Source: Streptomyces sp. NRRL WC-3742
GTDB lineage: Bacteria; Actinomycetota; Actinomycetes; Streptomycetales; Streptomycetaceae
NCBI RefSeq assembly: GCF_000720635.1
Contig: NZ_JOCF01000013.1
Coordinates: 60,765 to 124,764 of the forward strand
Direction: 5' to 3'
DNA: 64,000 bases
The position numbers and the translations under genes were made by a program. Of the stretch, positions 44,505-54,488 are shown in pieces. Below the pieces are notes generated by a model. The model was not told the origin of the DNA. It ran no database searches and was given only the letters and a program-made list of their open reading frames with translations. Positions within the stretch are counted from its first letter, which is position 1. The number at the start of each line of letters is the position of its first letter.

Positions 44505-46733
44505 TCAGGTCGGCTGCTGCTCGGTGAGCAGGGCCCGGCAGCCGGTCCGGAAGGCGTCGTCGGCCGCGGTGTCGTACCGCATTCGGGAGGTGCTCGTGCT
44601 GTCGTTGCGGACGTGACGGGGGTCGGCGAGCTCCGCGCGGATCAGCTCGGGGAAGCCGGCCGGCACGGCGCGGGTGGTCCGCTCGCGCAGCAGGGCGGCG
44701 GCGATGAGCGGTCGGAGGTCGCGGCGGCGGGTCCAGAGGGCGCGCAGCAGGTCGTCGTGGGGTTCGGCGGCCGGTGCGGTCGCCCGGGCGGCGAGGAGCA
44801 GCCGGGTGAGGTTCTGGTCGTCGTCCGTGCGGTCCTGTGCGGAGGCGAGGGCCTCATGGATCCGCTCGGCGAGCGGTGCGGCTGCCGGACCCATCACGGC
44901 GACCAGCTCCAGGGCGCGGAACCTGTCCCACCACTGCTCGGTGTCCGCGATCACCTCGGCGAGCACGGGCAGGTATACGGCCGGGTCCTGCCCTCCGTGC
45001 CACAGCGCGCGGGCGGCGTTGACCCTGGTCCCGCCGTCCGGGTCGGCGAGCAGTCGCCGCAGCAGGGGCACGGTGTCCTCGGGGTCGAGGTCGGGACCGA
45101 GGCCGCCCGGCCGGTCCAGGGCCATGGCCGGGCCGTGGTGCAGCTTGCCCGTGGTGTCCTGGGTGATCGTGAGGGCGGCGGCCAGCATGATGCCGACCAT
45201 CCGGCGCGCGTCGGGCCGGTCGATGGCCGCCGTGGCGGCCAGCAGGCGGCCGAGTTCGCGCAGCGCGTGGTGGTCCGGGTTGCCGTCCTCGTCCGTCGCG
45301 TCGCAGCTCCCGGCGACCTCGCGCATCCGGACGTACACCCCGGCGAAGAGGTCGACGTTCGGCGGCAGTTGCTCGCACCAGAGCGGCAGGTCCTCGGGGG
45401 CGGGGCGGCCGGGCAGCAGTGGCGCGAGGAGTTCGGCGCCCCGTTCGTCGCCTGCGGCGGCCAGCAGCTGGAGGCACTGGCCGGGCAGGTTGCGCTCCCA
45501 GCCCCAGTCGGTGTGGAACCTACCCTCCTCGGCGATGGCCGCGGCGGTGTCCAGCAGGTCGGGGGCGAGCGGCAGTCGGCCGAGGCACAGTTCGCGGGCC
45601 GCGGCCGTGGCGAGTTCCTCGTCGGGGTCGCGCAGGAGTCGGCCCAGTAGCTCGGCCGTCTCGGCGGCGGCAGGGGCCGGTAGGCGCCAGCCGCTGTGGA
45701 GGTCGCCCGCACGGTCCACCGCCTCCAGCGGGCTCTGCGGGTCGCCGTGGCGCAGCGCGTGGACGATCAGACGGTGACGGACCATCACCTGGTCGCCGAG
45801 CGCCTGGTGGAGGTCGCGCAGGGCGTCGGCGACCCGTTCGTCGGCACCCTCGGCGAAGGTCGAGGCGCGCAGGTCGCGCAGGTGGGAGAGCAGGGTGCCG
45901 GTGTCGGGCCGGGCCTCGGGGGCCGGTGCGGCGGGGCGCTCGCGGGAGCGGTCCAGGGCGGCCGTGGCCTGCTCGGCGGTGCCTGCGGGCAGATGGTCCG
46001 GCGCGTGGCGGGCGAGGGCGGCGAGGGCGGCGAGTTCGGTGCCCGGATCCCCGCCCGGCTCGGCGAGCCGGGCGAGGGCGCGGATGCCGCGCAGCCGCAG
46101 GGGCGGATCCTCGTGCAGCCGCTGGGCGAGGACGCCGAGCGCCTCGGCGTGGGCGTGCCGGGCCGCGCCGTCGTCCTCCCCGGCCACCTGGTCGAGCAGG
46201 GGCTCCAGCACCGCGTCGGGCCAGGGGTGACGGCGTGCCAGCAGCCCGGCCGCCGCGGCGCGTACGGCTGGATCGGGGTCGGCGAGCAGTGCCACCGTGG
46301 TCGGCAGCAGGTCGTGCAGCGCCGCGTGCGCGAGCAGCCCGTACGCCCAGCCGACCTCCTCGTACCAGTCGTCCTCCTCCTTGGCCTCGGCGATCACCGC
46401 CTGAGGGTCGGGGATCTCGTCCGCGTACTCCGTGGACGCGTCGGCGCTCCCGCCGATGCTGTCCAGCAGCCCGAGTACGCCGTCCCGGTCCCCGATGGTC
46501 GGGTCGGCGGCGAGGGCGCAGAGGAACGGCAGGCAGGCGAGCGTCGAGTCGTAGACGTCGCCCTGGTGGTGCACGCCGCCGTAGAGCGCGTCCAGCGCGC
46601 CCTCGCGCTCGGCCGGATCCGAGGACCGGAGGCCGCGCAGCAGTTCGGGGACGTCCGCGGCGTCACCGTAAGCATGGCTCAGTTCGGCCCAGTCGATGTC
46701 GTCAAGCCCGTCGAGCGGGTCACGGTCGGGCAT
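44505..46733 (-). CDS. Large HEAT-repeat protein
   Basis: 742 residues from ATG 46733, soluble, made of helical repeats throughout. Clear repeat units are LLPTTVALLADPDPAVRAAAAGLLARRH near residue 150, PLRLRGIRALARLAEPGGDPGTELAALAALARHAPDH near residue 210 and PLLRRLLADPDGGTRVNAARALWHGGQDP near residue 560. HEAT-type solenoids mediate protein-protein contacts; no catalytic domain is visible. The start (DIDWAELSHAYGDAADVPELLRGLRSSDPAEREGAL) is typical of a Streptomyces family of unknown role. It stands alone on its strand. Confidence 0.8.
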   Translation of the reverse strand: MPDRDPLDGLDDIDWAELSHAYGDAADVPELLRGLRSSDPAEREGALDALYGGVHHQGDVYDSTLACLPFLCALAADPTIGDRDGVLGLLDSIGGSADASTEYADEIPDPQAVIAEAKEEDDWYEEVGWAYGLLAHAALHDLLPTTVALLADPDPAVRAAAAGLLARRHPWPDAVLEPLLDQVAGEDDGAARHAHAEALGVLAQRLHEDPPLRLRGIRALARLAEPGGDPGTELAALAALARHAPDHLPAGTAEQATAALDRSRERPAAPAPEARPDTGTLLSHLRDLRASTFAEGADERVADALRDLHQALGDQVMVRHRLIVHALRHGDPQSPLEAVDRAGDLHSGWRLPAPAAAETAELLGRLLRDPDEELATAAARELCLGRLPLAPDLLDTAAAIAEEGRFHTDWGWERNLPGQCLQLLAAAGDERGAELLAPLLPGRPAPEDLPLWCEQLPPNVDLFAGVYVRMREVAGSCDATDEDGNPDHHALRELGRLLAATAAIDRPDARRMVGIMLAAALTITQDTTGKLHHGPAMALDRPGGLGPDLDPEDTVPLLRRLLADPDGGTRVNAARALWHGGQDPAVYLPVLAEVIADTEQWWDRFRALELVAVMGPAAAPLAERIHEALASAQDRTDDDQNLTRLLLAARATAPAAEPHDDLLRALWTRRRDLRPLIAAALLRERTTRAVPAGFPELIRAELADPRHVRNDSTSTSRMRYDTAADDAFRTGCRALLTEQQPT

Positions 46734-47462
46734 GGGTCCCCCGGGTGGTGTGAGCTGGCTGGCTTCGCCAGGCCAGTCTCACTGATCACTCGGACATCCA
46801 TGCGGCCGGGGCAGTTGTGGGGCGGCGACCCTGTGTCCCTGTGGGCTTGATGCTCACTCCGGCAGCGCCGAGTTGCCGCGCCTTCCGGTGAGCACCTGCA
46901 CTGGGTTGGCGTGTTCGGGTGCAAGTCCGCTGGGGGAGCGGGCTGTTGTCCGGACGAGGCGGTCGCGGTGGGCGGCGGCGGTTTCGCGGACGATGGGGGG
47001 CGAGGTCGCCGAGTTCGGCGCTCTCCACTGGAGGCTGAGGCGGCTGTCGTGCGGTGTGCAGGTGTCGGTCACGGCAAGGGCCGGTCGGTGAAAGGCCGGG
47101 GCCCAGGTTCGCCTGGGCCTTGACGCTTGGCCTGGGGGGTGGTGCCTTCGATGGCCGGCCGGTTGGCGGAGAGTCATGACCGAGCAGTGACTTCCGGGCG
47201 GCTCCGGGGCAGAGCCGTGAAGAGGCGGGCCGCGGTGACGAGCGTGACGTGCCGGTGCCACTCGCACCGCAGCCGCCGCCGTCGCCCGACCGTTCGGCGC
47301 CGACGCTCTTCGTACGACGCTCTTCGCGCCCTCCGCTGCGAGGTGCGGCAGCGGTGGTGCCGAGTGCACAGGGCGGGGCGAAGGACTGTGCACCGTGGCG
47401 TATCCAGGGGCGGTCCGGATCGTGACAGTGGAGCACCACGATCGACCGAGAAGGACAAAGGG
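46734..47462. other. 729-bp gap upstream of divergent HEAT and MFS genes
   Basis: Both flanking genes are transcribed away from this segment, so it should hold two promoters. Several frames are open, but they are Arg/Pro-rich and show no family resemblance or ribosome binding site. A 12-bp direct repeat-like pair (GACGCTCTTCGTAC and GACGCTCTTCGCGC) is at about 47300-47330. No tRNA or mobile element is visible. Confidence 0.45.
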
Positions 47463-48836
47463 ATGCCGGAGTTGTCGACCGCGCGGCGACGAGCGCGCAG
47501 AGTTGCCGTCCTGGGTGCGGGTGCAGTCGCCACCGCCATGATCCGACGCAGTGCCCGGAAGCGTGGCCGGCCCCGCGGCCCTCTCGCAGGCGTCGGGCAC
47601 GAGGGCGTACGCCTGGCCGGGGCGCCGGCGGCGGAGCAGGCCGTGAGGAGTCGGTGGGTGGTCTTCCTCGCCTACGGGCTGCTGGCGGTCGCGACCCAGG
47701 CGCTGTTCGTGACCTACGCGCCGGTGACGCAGGACGCCGCGCGGCACTTCGGCGTTTCGGTGGGCCAGATCGGTTGGCTGTCCCAGGTCTTCCCGCTGGT
47801 CTACGTCCTGCTGGCGATCCCGGCCGGCCTGGCGCTCGACCGGTTCCTGCGTCCGGCGCTCGTGCTGGGTGCGGTCCTCACCGCGGTCGGGGCGTTCCTG
47901 AGGCTGGTGGCCGACGACTTCACCTGGGCGTTCATCGGGCAGGTCGTCGCCGCGGTGGGACAGCCGTTCATCCTGAATGCGATACCGGGTCTCGCCGTGG
48001 GCTACCTGGCGGAGAGGCACCGGGCCACCGGCGTCGCTGCCGCGTCCTCCGCGACGTTCGCCGGCATGGTCGTGGGCTACCTGCTCGGCGCGTGCCTGCC
48101 CGGCGAGGGCAACATCCGTACGCTCACCTTCGTGACGGCCCTGGTCGCCCTGGACGCGGGGCTGTGTCTCGTCGCGGCCCTGCGCTTGCGCCCGTACGCG
48201 GGCCACGGGTCAGTCCCGGTGACGGGGACGGTGACGGGTGGAGCGGGCGCCAACCGTGCCTTCCGGGTGGCGTTCGGCAATCGGCACGTGCGACGGCTGT
48301 GTGCGCTGGCCGTCATCCCGATGGGTACGTTCATCGCCCTCGCGACGTTCGTGCAACCCCTGCTGGCGCCGGCGGGCGTCTCCGAACCCACCGCCGGCCT
48401 CATCCTCGCGCTGACGATGATCGCCGGTGTGGTCGGCTGTGCGGTCGTGCCCGTCTGGGCGGACCGGCGCGGCCGCGAGGTCGAGGTCATGGGTGCCGCG
48501 ATCGCCGTTACCGCGATGGCCTGCCTGCATCTGGCCCTGGTCCCGAGCCCGCTGACAGCGTTCGTCACGCTCCTCGGGACCGGGTTCATGCTGCTTCCTG
48601 CCCTTCCCATCGGGTTGTCCTTGAGCGAGCGGCACGCGCCGGGGGCCGAGAGCACGGCAGCCGGGCTGATCTGGATGGCGGGCAACCTGGGAGGGGTCGT
48701 GCTGGCGACGGTAGTCGGACTGCTCGTCACCCGCCCCGCGCTCGCCTTCGCGGCGCTGCTGGGGGCCACTCTGCTCGCCCTTCCGGCCCTCCACTGGTTC
48801 CGCAGGCTCGAGCGCCCGGTCGATCCCGTGGTGTGA
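47463..48836 (+). CDS. MFS transporter
   Basis: The product is 457 residues from the ATG at 47463 after AAGGACAAAGGG. A 65-residue basic N-terminal region precedes twelve predicted membrane segments. The first begins at WVVFLAYGLLAVATQALFV, and the loop between helices 2 and 3 has GLALDRFLRP, the usual position of the MFS A-motif. Helices 7-12 follow a hydrophilic linker near residue 265. The overall pattern resembles nitrate/cyanate-type or drug-efflux MFS members, but substrate is unclear. Its stop lies two bases from the end of the convergent PucR gene. The linkage to the nearby catabolic operon makes uptake of that substrate a reasonable guess. Confidence 0.88.
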   Translation: MPELSTARRRARRVAVLGAGAVATAMIRRSARKRGRPRGPLAGVGHEGVRLAGAPAAEQAVRSRWVVFLAYGLLAVATQALFVTYAPVTQDAARHFGVSVGQIGWLSQVFPLVYVLLAIPAGLALDRFLRPALVLGAVLTAVGAFLRLVADDFTWAFIGQVVAAVGQPFILNAIPGLAVGYLAERHRATGVAAASSATFAGMVVGYLLGACLPGEGNIRTLTFVTALVALDAGLCLVAALRLRPYAGHGSVPVTGTVTGGAGANRAFRVAFGNRHVRRLCALAVIPMGTFIALATFVQPLLAPAGVSEPTAGLILALTMIAGVVGCAVVPVWADRRGREVEVMGAAIAVTAMACLHLALVPSPLTAFVTLLGTGFMLLPALPIGLSLSERHAPGAESTAAGLIWMAGNLGGVVLATVVGLLVTRPALAFAALLGATLLALPALHWFRRLERPVDPVV

Positions 48837-48838
48837 GG

Positions 48839-50074
48839 TCAGTTCGAGGCGGTCGCGAGGATGCCGGGCGCGATGTCCAACACGAGGAGCGCTGCCGCAA
48901 GATGGGCCGGGTTGTCCTCGACCTTGACCGCGGAGAGCTCGTTCGCGCGCGAGACCCGCCGCTCGACGGTGTTGCGGTGCACATAGAGAGCGGCGGCGGC
49001 CCGTGTGGTGTTGAAGCCGCACTGTACGTAGGTGAGGAGCGCCTGCCGCAGCGCCGGGTCGGCTTCGGCCAGCGGACCGAGGGTGTTGATGACGAACCGT
49101 CGGGCGCCGGCCCGGTCCTTGGTGAGCGCGTCGATCAGCTCGACGTCGGCGTAGGCGGTGAACTGCCGGTCGGATGTGAGCCGGTTGACCAGTGCCTGCG
49201 CCGCGAGGGCGTCCTGGTGGCTGGACCGGAACCCTTCGAGTCCGTGGCCGGGCCTGCCCACCGCGCCGCGGACCCCGGGTGCCGTCGCCATGGCCTGCTC
49301 CACCTGGTACGGGTCCGGGATGTTCGCACCGGAGAGCCAGATCCAGCGCGAGGTGGTACTGGCACGTGCCACCAGGGTGCTGCGGTCCGAGGCCGGGGTG
49401 CTCACCGCCGCGACGGCCAGGTCCAGGGCGTCGACGTGCCGGGGGTCGTCGATCCACAGCACGAGACCGGTGTGGCAGCGCCCCATCCGGTAGTGCAGGC
49501 GCCCCTCTGCGAGGTCCTGCGCCATCGGTGCTCCGCCGGCGATCAGCTGGATCAACGCGATCGCCTCGGCATCCGCGTTGCCCATCGCCGCGGCGAGACT
49601 GGCTTCCCGCAGCGCCAGGACGGAGTCGAGGGCGTACTGAACCAGCGACTTCGCCGACACGTCCAGGACGTCCACCAGGAGGTCGCGATCGGTGAACTCC
49701 GCCGCGCACTCCTCCAGCCACCGCCGCCAGCCCATGCCCAAGGCCACGCGCCAGGCGCCGACGAAGTCCGGTGCGATGCCGCGGGAGACGAGGACGTTGA
49801 TGTAGGCCGTGGCACGCGGCCCGACGTACGGCTCCACCCGCCGCCCCGGCTGCTGGACGTTCGCCGTCAACCACTGCACGAGATCGGAGCGGTTGAGCTC
49901 GCGGTCCTCCTCCGCCAGGGACGCGTCCGCGAGCAGGGCCGGGTCGTTCTGGGCCACGAGAGTGGGCGGGGTGAGGGCGTCGATCATGGCGTCCGTCTTG
50001 CTCATCAGGCGCTGGCACAGGGACCTGATCGCGTCGGCGACCTCGGGGGAAGGCGGGGGCCACAGCTCGTCCAT
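48839..50074 (-). CDS. PucR/CdaR-type transcriptional regulator
   Basis: The product is 411 residues from the ATG at 50074 (MDELWPPPSPEVADAIR). The N-terminal half is a helical sensor-like region (LVSRGIAPDFVGAWRVALGMGWRRW), the middle a GGDEF-like or diguanylate-type degenerate domain as in CdaR proteins, and the C-terminus the PucR helix-turn-helix: LLTYVQCGFNTTRAAAALYVHRNTVERRVSRANEL near residue 360. PucR-type proteins usually activate catabolic genes. It is divergent from the BVMO operon across about 570 bp, so it is the prime candidate to control it. An upstream in-frame ATG at 50131 is less likely. Confidence 0.88.
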   Translation of the reverse strand: MDELWPPPSPEVADAIRSLCQRLMSKTDAMIDALTPPTLVAQNDPALLADASLAEEDRELNRSDLVQWLTANVQQPGRRVEPYVGPRATAYINVLVSRGIAPDFVGAWRVALGMGWRRWLEECAAEFTDRDLLVDVLDVSAKSLVQYALDSVLALREASLAAAMGNADAEAIALIQLIAGGAPMAQDLAEGRLHYRMGRCHTGLVLWIDDPRHVDALDLAVAAVSTPASDRSTLVARASTTSRWIWLSGANIPDPYQVEQAMATAPGVRGAVGRPGHGLEGFRSSHQDALAAQALVNRLTSDRQFTAYADVELIDALTKDRAGARRFVINTLGPLAEADPALRQALLTYVQCGFNTTRAAAALYVHRNTVERRVSRANELSAVKVEDNPAHLAAALLVLDIAPGILATASN

Positions 50075-50106
50075 GTCCGAAGTCTGCTCCTGATCTCGAG
50101 AAGCCA

Positions 50107-50472
50107 GTGCACCCGGCGCGCGCCGCGGCACCGGCGGTGGGGGAGGGGGCGAGCCGGGGCCCCGTACATCGCCCTGCCGCCGTCGAGTACCTGCTGACGC
50201 CTGCCGGCACCACGGAGTTCCAGGTCTTCCGCTCGGTGATCGAACCGGGTGGGGGCACCGGTGGCCCCTATCGGCTCGGCCCGGGAACCGTCCTCGCGCT
50301 GGGGCTGAGCGGCTCCACCCGCCTGGTCGTCGGCGGCGACACCCGGATGCTGTCGGCCGGCGCGGCCGCTCGTACGCGGCCAGGCGACCACCGAACGGAC
50401 CGGACCCGCCGGGCCGGGGACCGCGAGGCTGTCGTTCACGGCGAAGGCGACGGGAGGGTTTGGTGGCAGTAA
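50107..50472 (+). CDS. Cupin-like fragment, possibly a truncated XRE-cupin regulator
   Basis: This 121-residue frame contains VEYLLTPAGTTEFQVFRSVIEPGG followed by GPYRLGPGTVLALGLSGSTRLVVGGDT, which looks like the cupin C-terminal domain of XRE-type regulators. No N-terminal HTH is present, and the last 40 residues become Arg-rich and lose the fold pattern. It is probably a remnant in the PucR-BVMO intergenic region. Expression is doubtful. Confidence 0.4.
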   Translation: MHPARAAAPAVGEGASRGPVHRPAAVEYLLTPAGTTEFQVFRSVIEPGGGTGGPYRLGPGTVLALGLSGSTRLVVGGDTRMLSAGAAARTRPGDHRTDRTRRAGDREAVVHGEGDGRVWWQ

Positions 50473-50646
50473 ACGACGCAAAGCTGTATCACGCCGACGG
50501 GGGCGCCACAAGGGTGGCGGCGTCGCGCGGCCGGCTTGTGCGTGGTGCACCAGGTCTGGCGCAAGGAGGGTGCGCGCTGTCGTTCCCGCCCGTGGCCGTG
50601 GTTGGCGACAGTGAGGTCACGACCCCGGGAACAGCGAGGAAACGCC

Positions 50647-52182
50647 ATGACAACTGAGGTGCTTGACGCCGTCGAGGAGTTCGACGTGGTCATCATCGGA
50701 GCGGGCATCTCCGGAATCGGTGCGGCCAGCTACTTCAGCCGGGAACTCCCCGGCAAGTCCCTGCTCGTACTCGAGGGCCGCGACAGCATCGGCGGCACCT
50801 GGGACCTCTTCCGCTATCCGGGCATCCGCTCGGACTCGGACCTCCACACCTTCGGTTACGAGTTCAAGCCGTGGCGCCACGAAGCCGCGATCGCCGACGC
50901 GCCGTTGATCCGGGACTACCTCAGGGAGACGGTCGAGGAGAACCGGCTGGAGCGCCTGATCAGGTTGCGCCACCGGGTCGTCGGGGCCGAATGGTCCTCG
51001 CTCGACAGTCGGTGGACCCTCACGGTGGAGGTGGCCGACCCCGCCGGCGGGCCGAGCGAGACGAAGACCGTCCGTGCCGGATGGGTGTTCGCCGCCACCG
51101 GCTACTACCGGTACGACGAGGGCTTCTCTCCCCGTTTCCCCGGGCAGGAGGACTTCGAGGGCGCGGTCGTCCATCCGCAGCACTGGCCCGAGGACCTGGA
51201 CTACAGCGGCAAGAAGGTCGTCGTCATCGGCAGCGGCGCGACCGCGATCACCCTGGTGCCGTCGATGGCCACCGGGCCGGGTGCCGCCCGGCACGTGACG
51301 ATGTTGCAGCGGACCCCGACGTACGTGCTGGCCCTGCCGCGCGTCGACAAGGTCGCCCTGGCGCTCACGAAGGCGCTGGGGGAGGAGCGCGGCTACGCCG
51401 CGACGAGGTTCAAGAACATCTGGATCGACCGCGCGGTCGTCAAGGGACTGCGGACGTTCCCGAAGGCCGGGCGCCGGTTGATCCGGCGCGAGAACCTCAA
51501 GCGGCTGCCCAAGGGGTTCGACGTCGACAAGCACTTCAACCCGCCGTACGACCCGTGGGACCAGCGGCTGTGCCTGGCCCCGGACGGCGACTTCTTCGAC
51601 GCGATCAAGAACGGTCACGCGAGCGTCGTCACCGACACGATCACGCGGTTCAGCAGGCGCGGCGTCGTGCTCGGCTCGGGCGAGGAGCTGGAAGCCGACG
51701 TCGTCGTCACCGCGACGGGGTTGAACCTGCAGCTCTTCGGCGGCATGCCGATCGTGGTCGACGGCCGTGAGGTCGACCTCGCGGACGCGGTCTGTTACCG
51801 CGGGATGCTGCTGAGCGGGATCCCCAACTGGGCGATGGCGATCGGCTACACCACGTCGTCGTGGACGCTCAAGGTGAGCCTGATGTGCCGTTACTTCATC
51901 GACCTCGTCCGGCACATGGACGCCCACGGGTACGACCGGGTGGTCCCGGTTGCCCAGCCCGGGATGGAACGCAGACCGGTGATGGACCTGAAGGCCGGCT
52001 ACGCCAAGCGCGCCGAGAGCCTGCTCCCCAAGCAGGGCCTCGAGAAGCCCTGGCGGATGGCGTTGTCCTACCCCGAGGACGCCAAGGCGCTGCGCGGACC
52101 GGTCGCCGACAACAACCTCGTGTTCGGCAGCGCCCGCTGGGTCGCGCACCCGTCCGACGGGGGGCGAGCGACCCGTGCCTGA
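50647..52182 (+). CDS. Baeyer-Villiger / flavin-containing monooxygenase
   Basis: The 511-residue product starts at ATG 50647 after GAGGAAACGCC. It has the FAD site VVIIGAGISGIGAAS near residue 14, an NADPH Rossmann loop VVVIGSGATAITLVP near residue 192, and between them the Baeyer-Villiger fingerprint F-x-G-x3-H-x3-W-P as FEGAVVHPQHWP near residue 170. It should insert oxygen next to a carbonyl, using NADPH and O2, giving an ester or lactone. ATGxxLQ-type C-terminal segment (VVTATGLNLQLFGG) is typical. The gene directly downstream is an alpha/beta hydrolase overlapping by eight bases, as expected for a BVMO-esterase pair in ketone degradation. Substrate unknown. Confidence 0.92.
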   Translation: MTTEVLDAVEEFDVVIIGAGISGIGAASYFSRELPGKSLLVLEGRDSIGGTWDLFRYPGIRSDSDLHTFGYEFKPWRHEAAIADAPLIRDYLRETVEENRLERLIRLRHRVVGAEWSSLDSRWTLTVEVADPAGGPSETKTVRAGWVFAATGYYRYDEGFSPRFPGQEDFEGAVVHPQHWPEDLDYSGKKVVVIGSGATAITLVPSMATGPGAARHVTMLQRTPTYVLALPRVDKVALALTKALGEERGYAATRFKNIWIDRAVVKGLRTFPKAGRRLIRRENLKRLPKGFDVDKHFNPPYDPWDQRLCLAPDGDFFDAIKNGHASVVTDTITRFSRRGVVLGSGEELEADVVVTATGLNLQLFGGMPIVVDGREVDLADAVCYRGMLLSGIPNWAMAIGYTTSSWTLKVSLMCRYFIDLVRHMDAHGYDRVVPVAQPGMERRPVMDLKAGYAKRAESLLPKQGLEKPWRMALSYPEDAKALRGPVADNNLVFGSARWVAHPSDGGRATRA

Positions 52183-53110
52183 CTCCAACGGCGTGGCCGG
52201 CGCGGACCAGTACGCGGCCCTGCCCTCCGGGCTGACGATCTGCTTCCGCGACCACGGCGACCGGACCGACCCCGCCATCCTGCTCATCGCCGGACTGGGC
52301 GAGGACCTCACCTTCTGGACCGAGCCGTTCTTCGACGCGCTCGTCGCCCGCGGCTTCCGGGTCGTCGCGGTCGACAATCGCGACGTCGGCCGGTCGACGT
52401 TCGTCACCGCACCGCCTCCCGCGCTCTGGCGGCAGATCGTCGCCCGCCCGCGCGGCGACGCCTACGTGCTGGCCGACATGGCCCAGGACGCCGTCGGCGT
52501 CCTCGACCACCTCGGGATCGCCCGGGCCCATCTGGTCGGACGGTCGATGGGCGGGATGATCGCGCAGACCCTCGCGGCCACGGCGCCCGAGCGCGTGCTG
52601 TCGCTCACGTCCGTCTACTCGACGACCGGGGCGAGGAGGGTGGGTCGGCCGGCGCTGTCGACGATCCGGCTGCTCGCCGCCCCGCCGGCCCGGACCAGGA
52701 CCGAGGCGGTTCGGGCCCACCTGCGGCTCACCGGCCATGTCGCGGGAACGGGGTACCCCATCGACGACGCGGCCGAGGCGGCCATCGCGGCGCGCGGCTG
52801 GGACCGCAGCGCCGGTGACCCGGCGGCCGGCGTGGCGCGCCAGATCCAGGCCATCCAGCGCTCCGGGGACCGGACGGGCCAGTTGAGCACGATCACCGCA
52901 CCGACGCTGGTCGTCAACGGTGACCGGGACCTGCTGGTCGACCCGAGCGGCGGCGCCGCGACCGCACGGGCCATCCGTTCGGCGCGGCACGTGGTCATCC
53001 CCGGCATGGGCCATCACATCCCCGAGGCCCTCGTCGGCCCCGTCACCCAGTACATCGCGCAGCACGCGGCCCGCGTGGGCGAAGGAGGAAACCATGTCCG
53101 CACCCCTTGA
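52175..53110 (+). CDS. Alpha/beta hydrolase (esterase/lactonase candidate)
   Basis: The 311-residue product starts at GTG 52175, overlapping the end of the BVMO gene. Family features are LLIAGLGEDLTFW near residue 36, VVAVDNRDVGRST near residue 65, the nucleophile elbow VGRSMGGM near residue 123, the acid in VVNGDRDLLV near residue 249 and the His in IPGMGHHIPE near residue 277. The whole catalytic triad is thus present. No signal peptide. Immediately after a BVMO, the most likely role is to hydrolyse the ester or lactone product. It overlaps the next gene by 17 bases. Confidence 0.9.
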   Translation: MPDSNGVAGADQYAALPSGLTICFRDHGDRTDPAILLIAGLGEDLTFWTEPFFDALVARGFRVVAVDNRDVGRSTFVTAPPPALWRQIVARPRGDAYVLADMAQDAVGVLDHLGIARAHLVGRSMGGMIAQTLAATAPERVLSLTSVYSTTGARRVGRPALSTIRLLAAPPARTRTEAVRAHLRLTGHVAGTGYPIDDAAEAAIAARGWDRSAGDPAAGVARQIQAIQRSGDRTGQLSTITAPTLVVNGDRDLLVDPSGGAATARAIRSARHVVIPGMGHHIPEALVGPVTQYIAQHAARVGEGGNHVRTP

Positions 53111-54488
53111 ACGCGAACCCCGGAACACCACGGTCGACGTCGTGGTCGTCGGCGCCGGTTTCGCCGGTCTGTGCGCCGCCGAGCGACTGGTGAGCACGGG
53201 GCGGTCCGTCCTGGTCGTGGAAGCCCGCGACCGGGTCGGCGGCCGATCGCTCTCCGGCGAGGTGGCAGGCGTGAAGGTCGACCTCGGAGCGACGTGGGTG
53301 TCACGACAGCACACCGCCATCCGGGACCTCGCGAACCGGATGGGGTGTACCACGACCGACCAGTTCGACCAGGGTCGCAACGTGCTGTGGTTGGCAGGCC
53401 GACGCCGCACCTACAGCGGCACCATTCCCAAGGTCTCCCCCGCGACCCTGGTGGACATGGCCCGCGTGCAGACGGCGGTGAACAAGCTGGTCGCGACCAT
53501 CGACGTGAGCGCCCCGTGGGAGACGCCCGGGGCGGGCCGGCTCGACGCCGTCTCGTTCGGCGAGTGGCTCGACCGGAAGAACGCGCTGCCCAGCACCCGG
53601 GCGCTGATGACCATCGTCAGCAAGGTGCAGTGGGGCTGCACCCCGGGAGACGTCTCCCTGCTGCACGTACTGCGCTACATCCGTGCGGCGGGTGGGCTCA
53701 ACCACATGCTGGACGTCGAGGGCGGAGCGAACGAGGACCGGTTCGTCGAAACCACCCAGGAGATCGCCAAGCGGGCGGCGGAGCGGCTCGGCGACCGCGT
53801 GCGGCTGGCGACACCGGTGCGCCGCATCACGCAGGACGGCAACGGCGTGACCGTCCACACCGACTCCGGCGAGATCCACGCGGGGTACGCGATCGTCACG
53901 GCCGCCCCGGCGCACCGCGCCACCATCGAGTACGAACCCGCTCTGCCCGAGCGGGCCGAGGGGCTCACGCGGACCTGGCGCATGGGCGTCCTCAGCAAGG
54001 CATTCGTGGCCTACGACAAGCCTTTCTGGCGGGCCGACGGCTGCTCCGGTGAGGCAGTGACCGACACCGGCACCGTGTTCATCACCTTCGACGTGTCCCC
54101 CACCCCTGCCGGACCGGGCGTCCTGATGGCCTTCTGCGACCCTCGCGTCTTCGACGGCTTCAGCCCCGAGACCCGACGCGACCTGGTCGTCCAGCAACTC
54201 GTCGACCTCTACGGTCCGCAGGCCAGCACCCCGATCGACTACCTGGACCACCGTTGGGGAGCGGAGCCGTTCGCCCCGGGCGGCCCCCACCCGGTCGCCG
54301 GTCCCCACGCGACCGTGAGCTACGGCCGGGCGCTCGGCGAGCCCCACGGGCGCATCCACTGGGCCGGCACCGAAACCGCCGGTGAGTGGGCCGGGACCAT
54401 GAACGGCGCGGTTCTGACGGGCCAGCGCACCGCCGAGAACGTCGCCACCCTCCTGTCCAGCAACGTGCGAGAGGGGGCGTCGAGATGA
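53094..54488 (+). CDS. Flavin-containing amine oxidase
   Basis: The 464-residue product starts at ATG 53094, with GAAGGAGGAAACC upstream inside the preceding gene. The FAD site DVVVVGAGFAGLCAAERL near residue 15 is followed by VVEARDRVGGRS near residue 41 and LGATWVS. The C-terminus has HWAGTETAGEWAGTMNGAVLTGQRTA near residue 422, the second FAD-contact motif of the monoamine oxidase family. It should oxidise a primary or secondary amine to an imine, which hydrolyses to an aldehyde, releasing H2O2. In this operon its aldehyde product could feed the aldehyde dehydrogenase. It overlaps the next gene by four bases. Confidence 0.92.
   Translation: MSAPLEREPRNTTVDVVVVGAGFAGLCAAERLVSTGRSVLVVEARDRVGGRSLSGEVAGVKVDLGATWVSRQHTAIRDLANRMGCTTTDQFDQGRNVLWLAGRRRTYSGTIPKVSPATLVDMARVQTAVNKLVATIDVSAPWETPGAGRLDAVSFGEWLDRKNALPSTRALMTIVSKVQWGCTPGDVSLLHVLRYIRAAGGLNHMLDVEGGANEDRFVETTQEIAKRAAERLGDRVRLATPVRRITQDGNGVTVHTDSGEIHAGYAIVTAAPAHRATIEYEPALPERAEGLTRTWRMGVLSKAFVAYDKPFWRADGCSGEAVTDTGTVFITFDVSPTPAGPGVLMAFCDPRVFDGFSPETRRDLVVQQLVDLYGPQASTPIDYLDHRWGAEPFAPGGPHPVAGPHATVSYGRALGEPHGRIHWAGTETAGEWAGTMNGAVLTGQRTAENVATLLSSNVREGASR

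Noticed and set aside
46786-47439. Arg/Pro-rich frames between the HEAT and MFS genes
   Set aside because: No family resemblance, no ribosome site and no protein-like composition; treated as intergenic.
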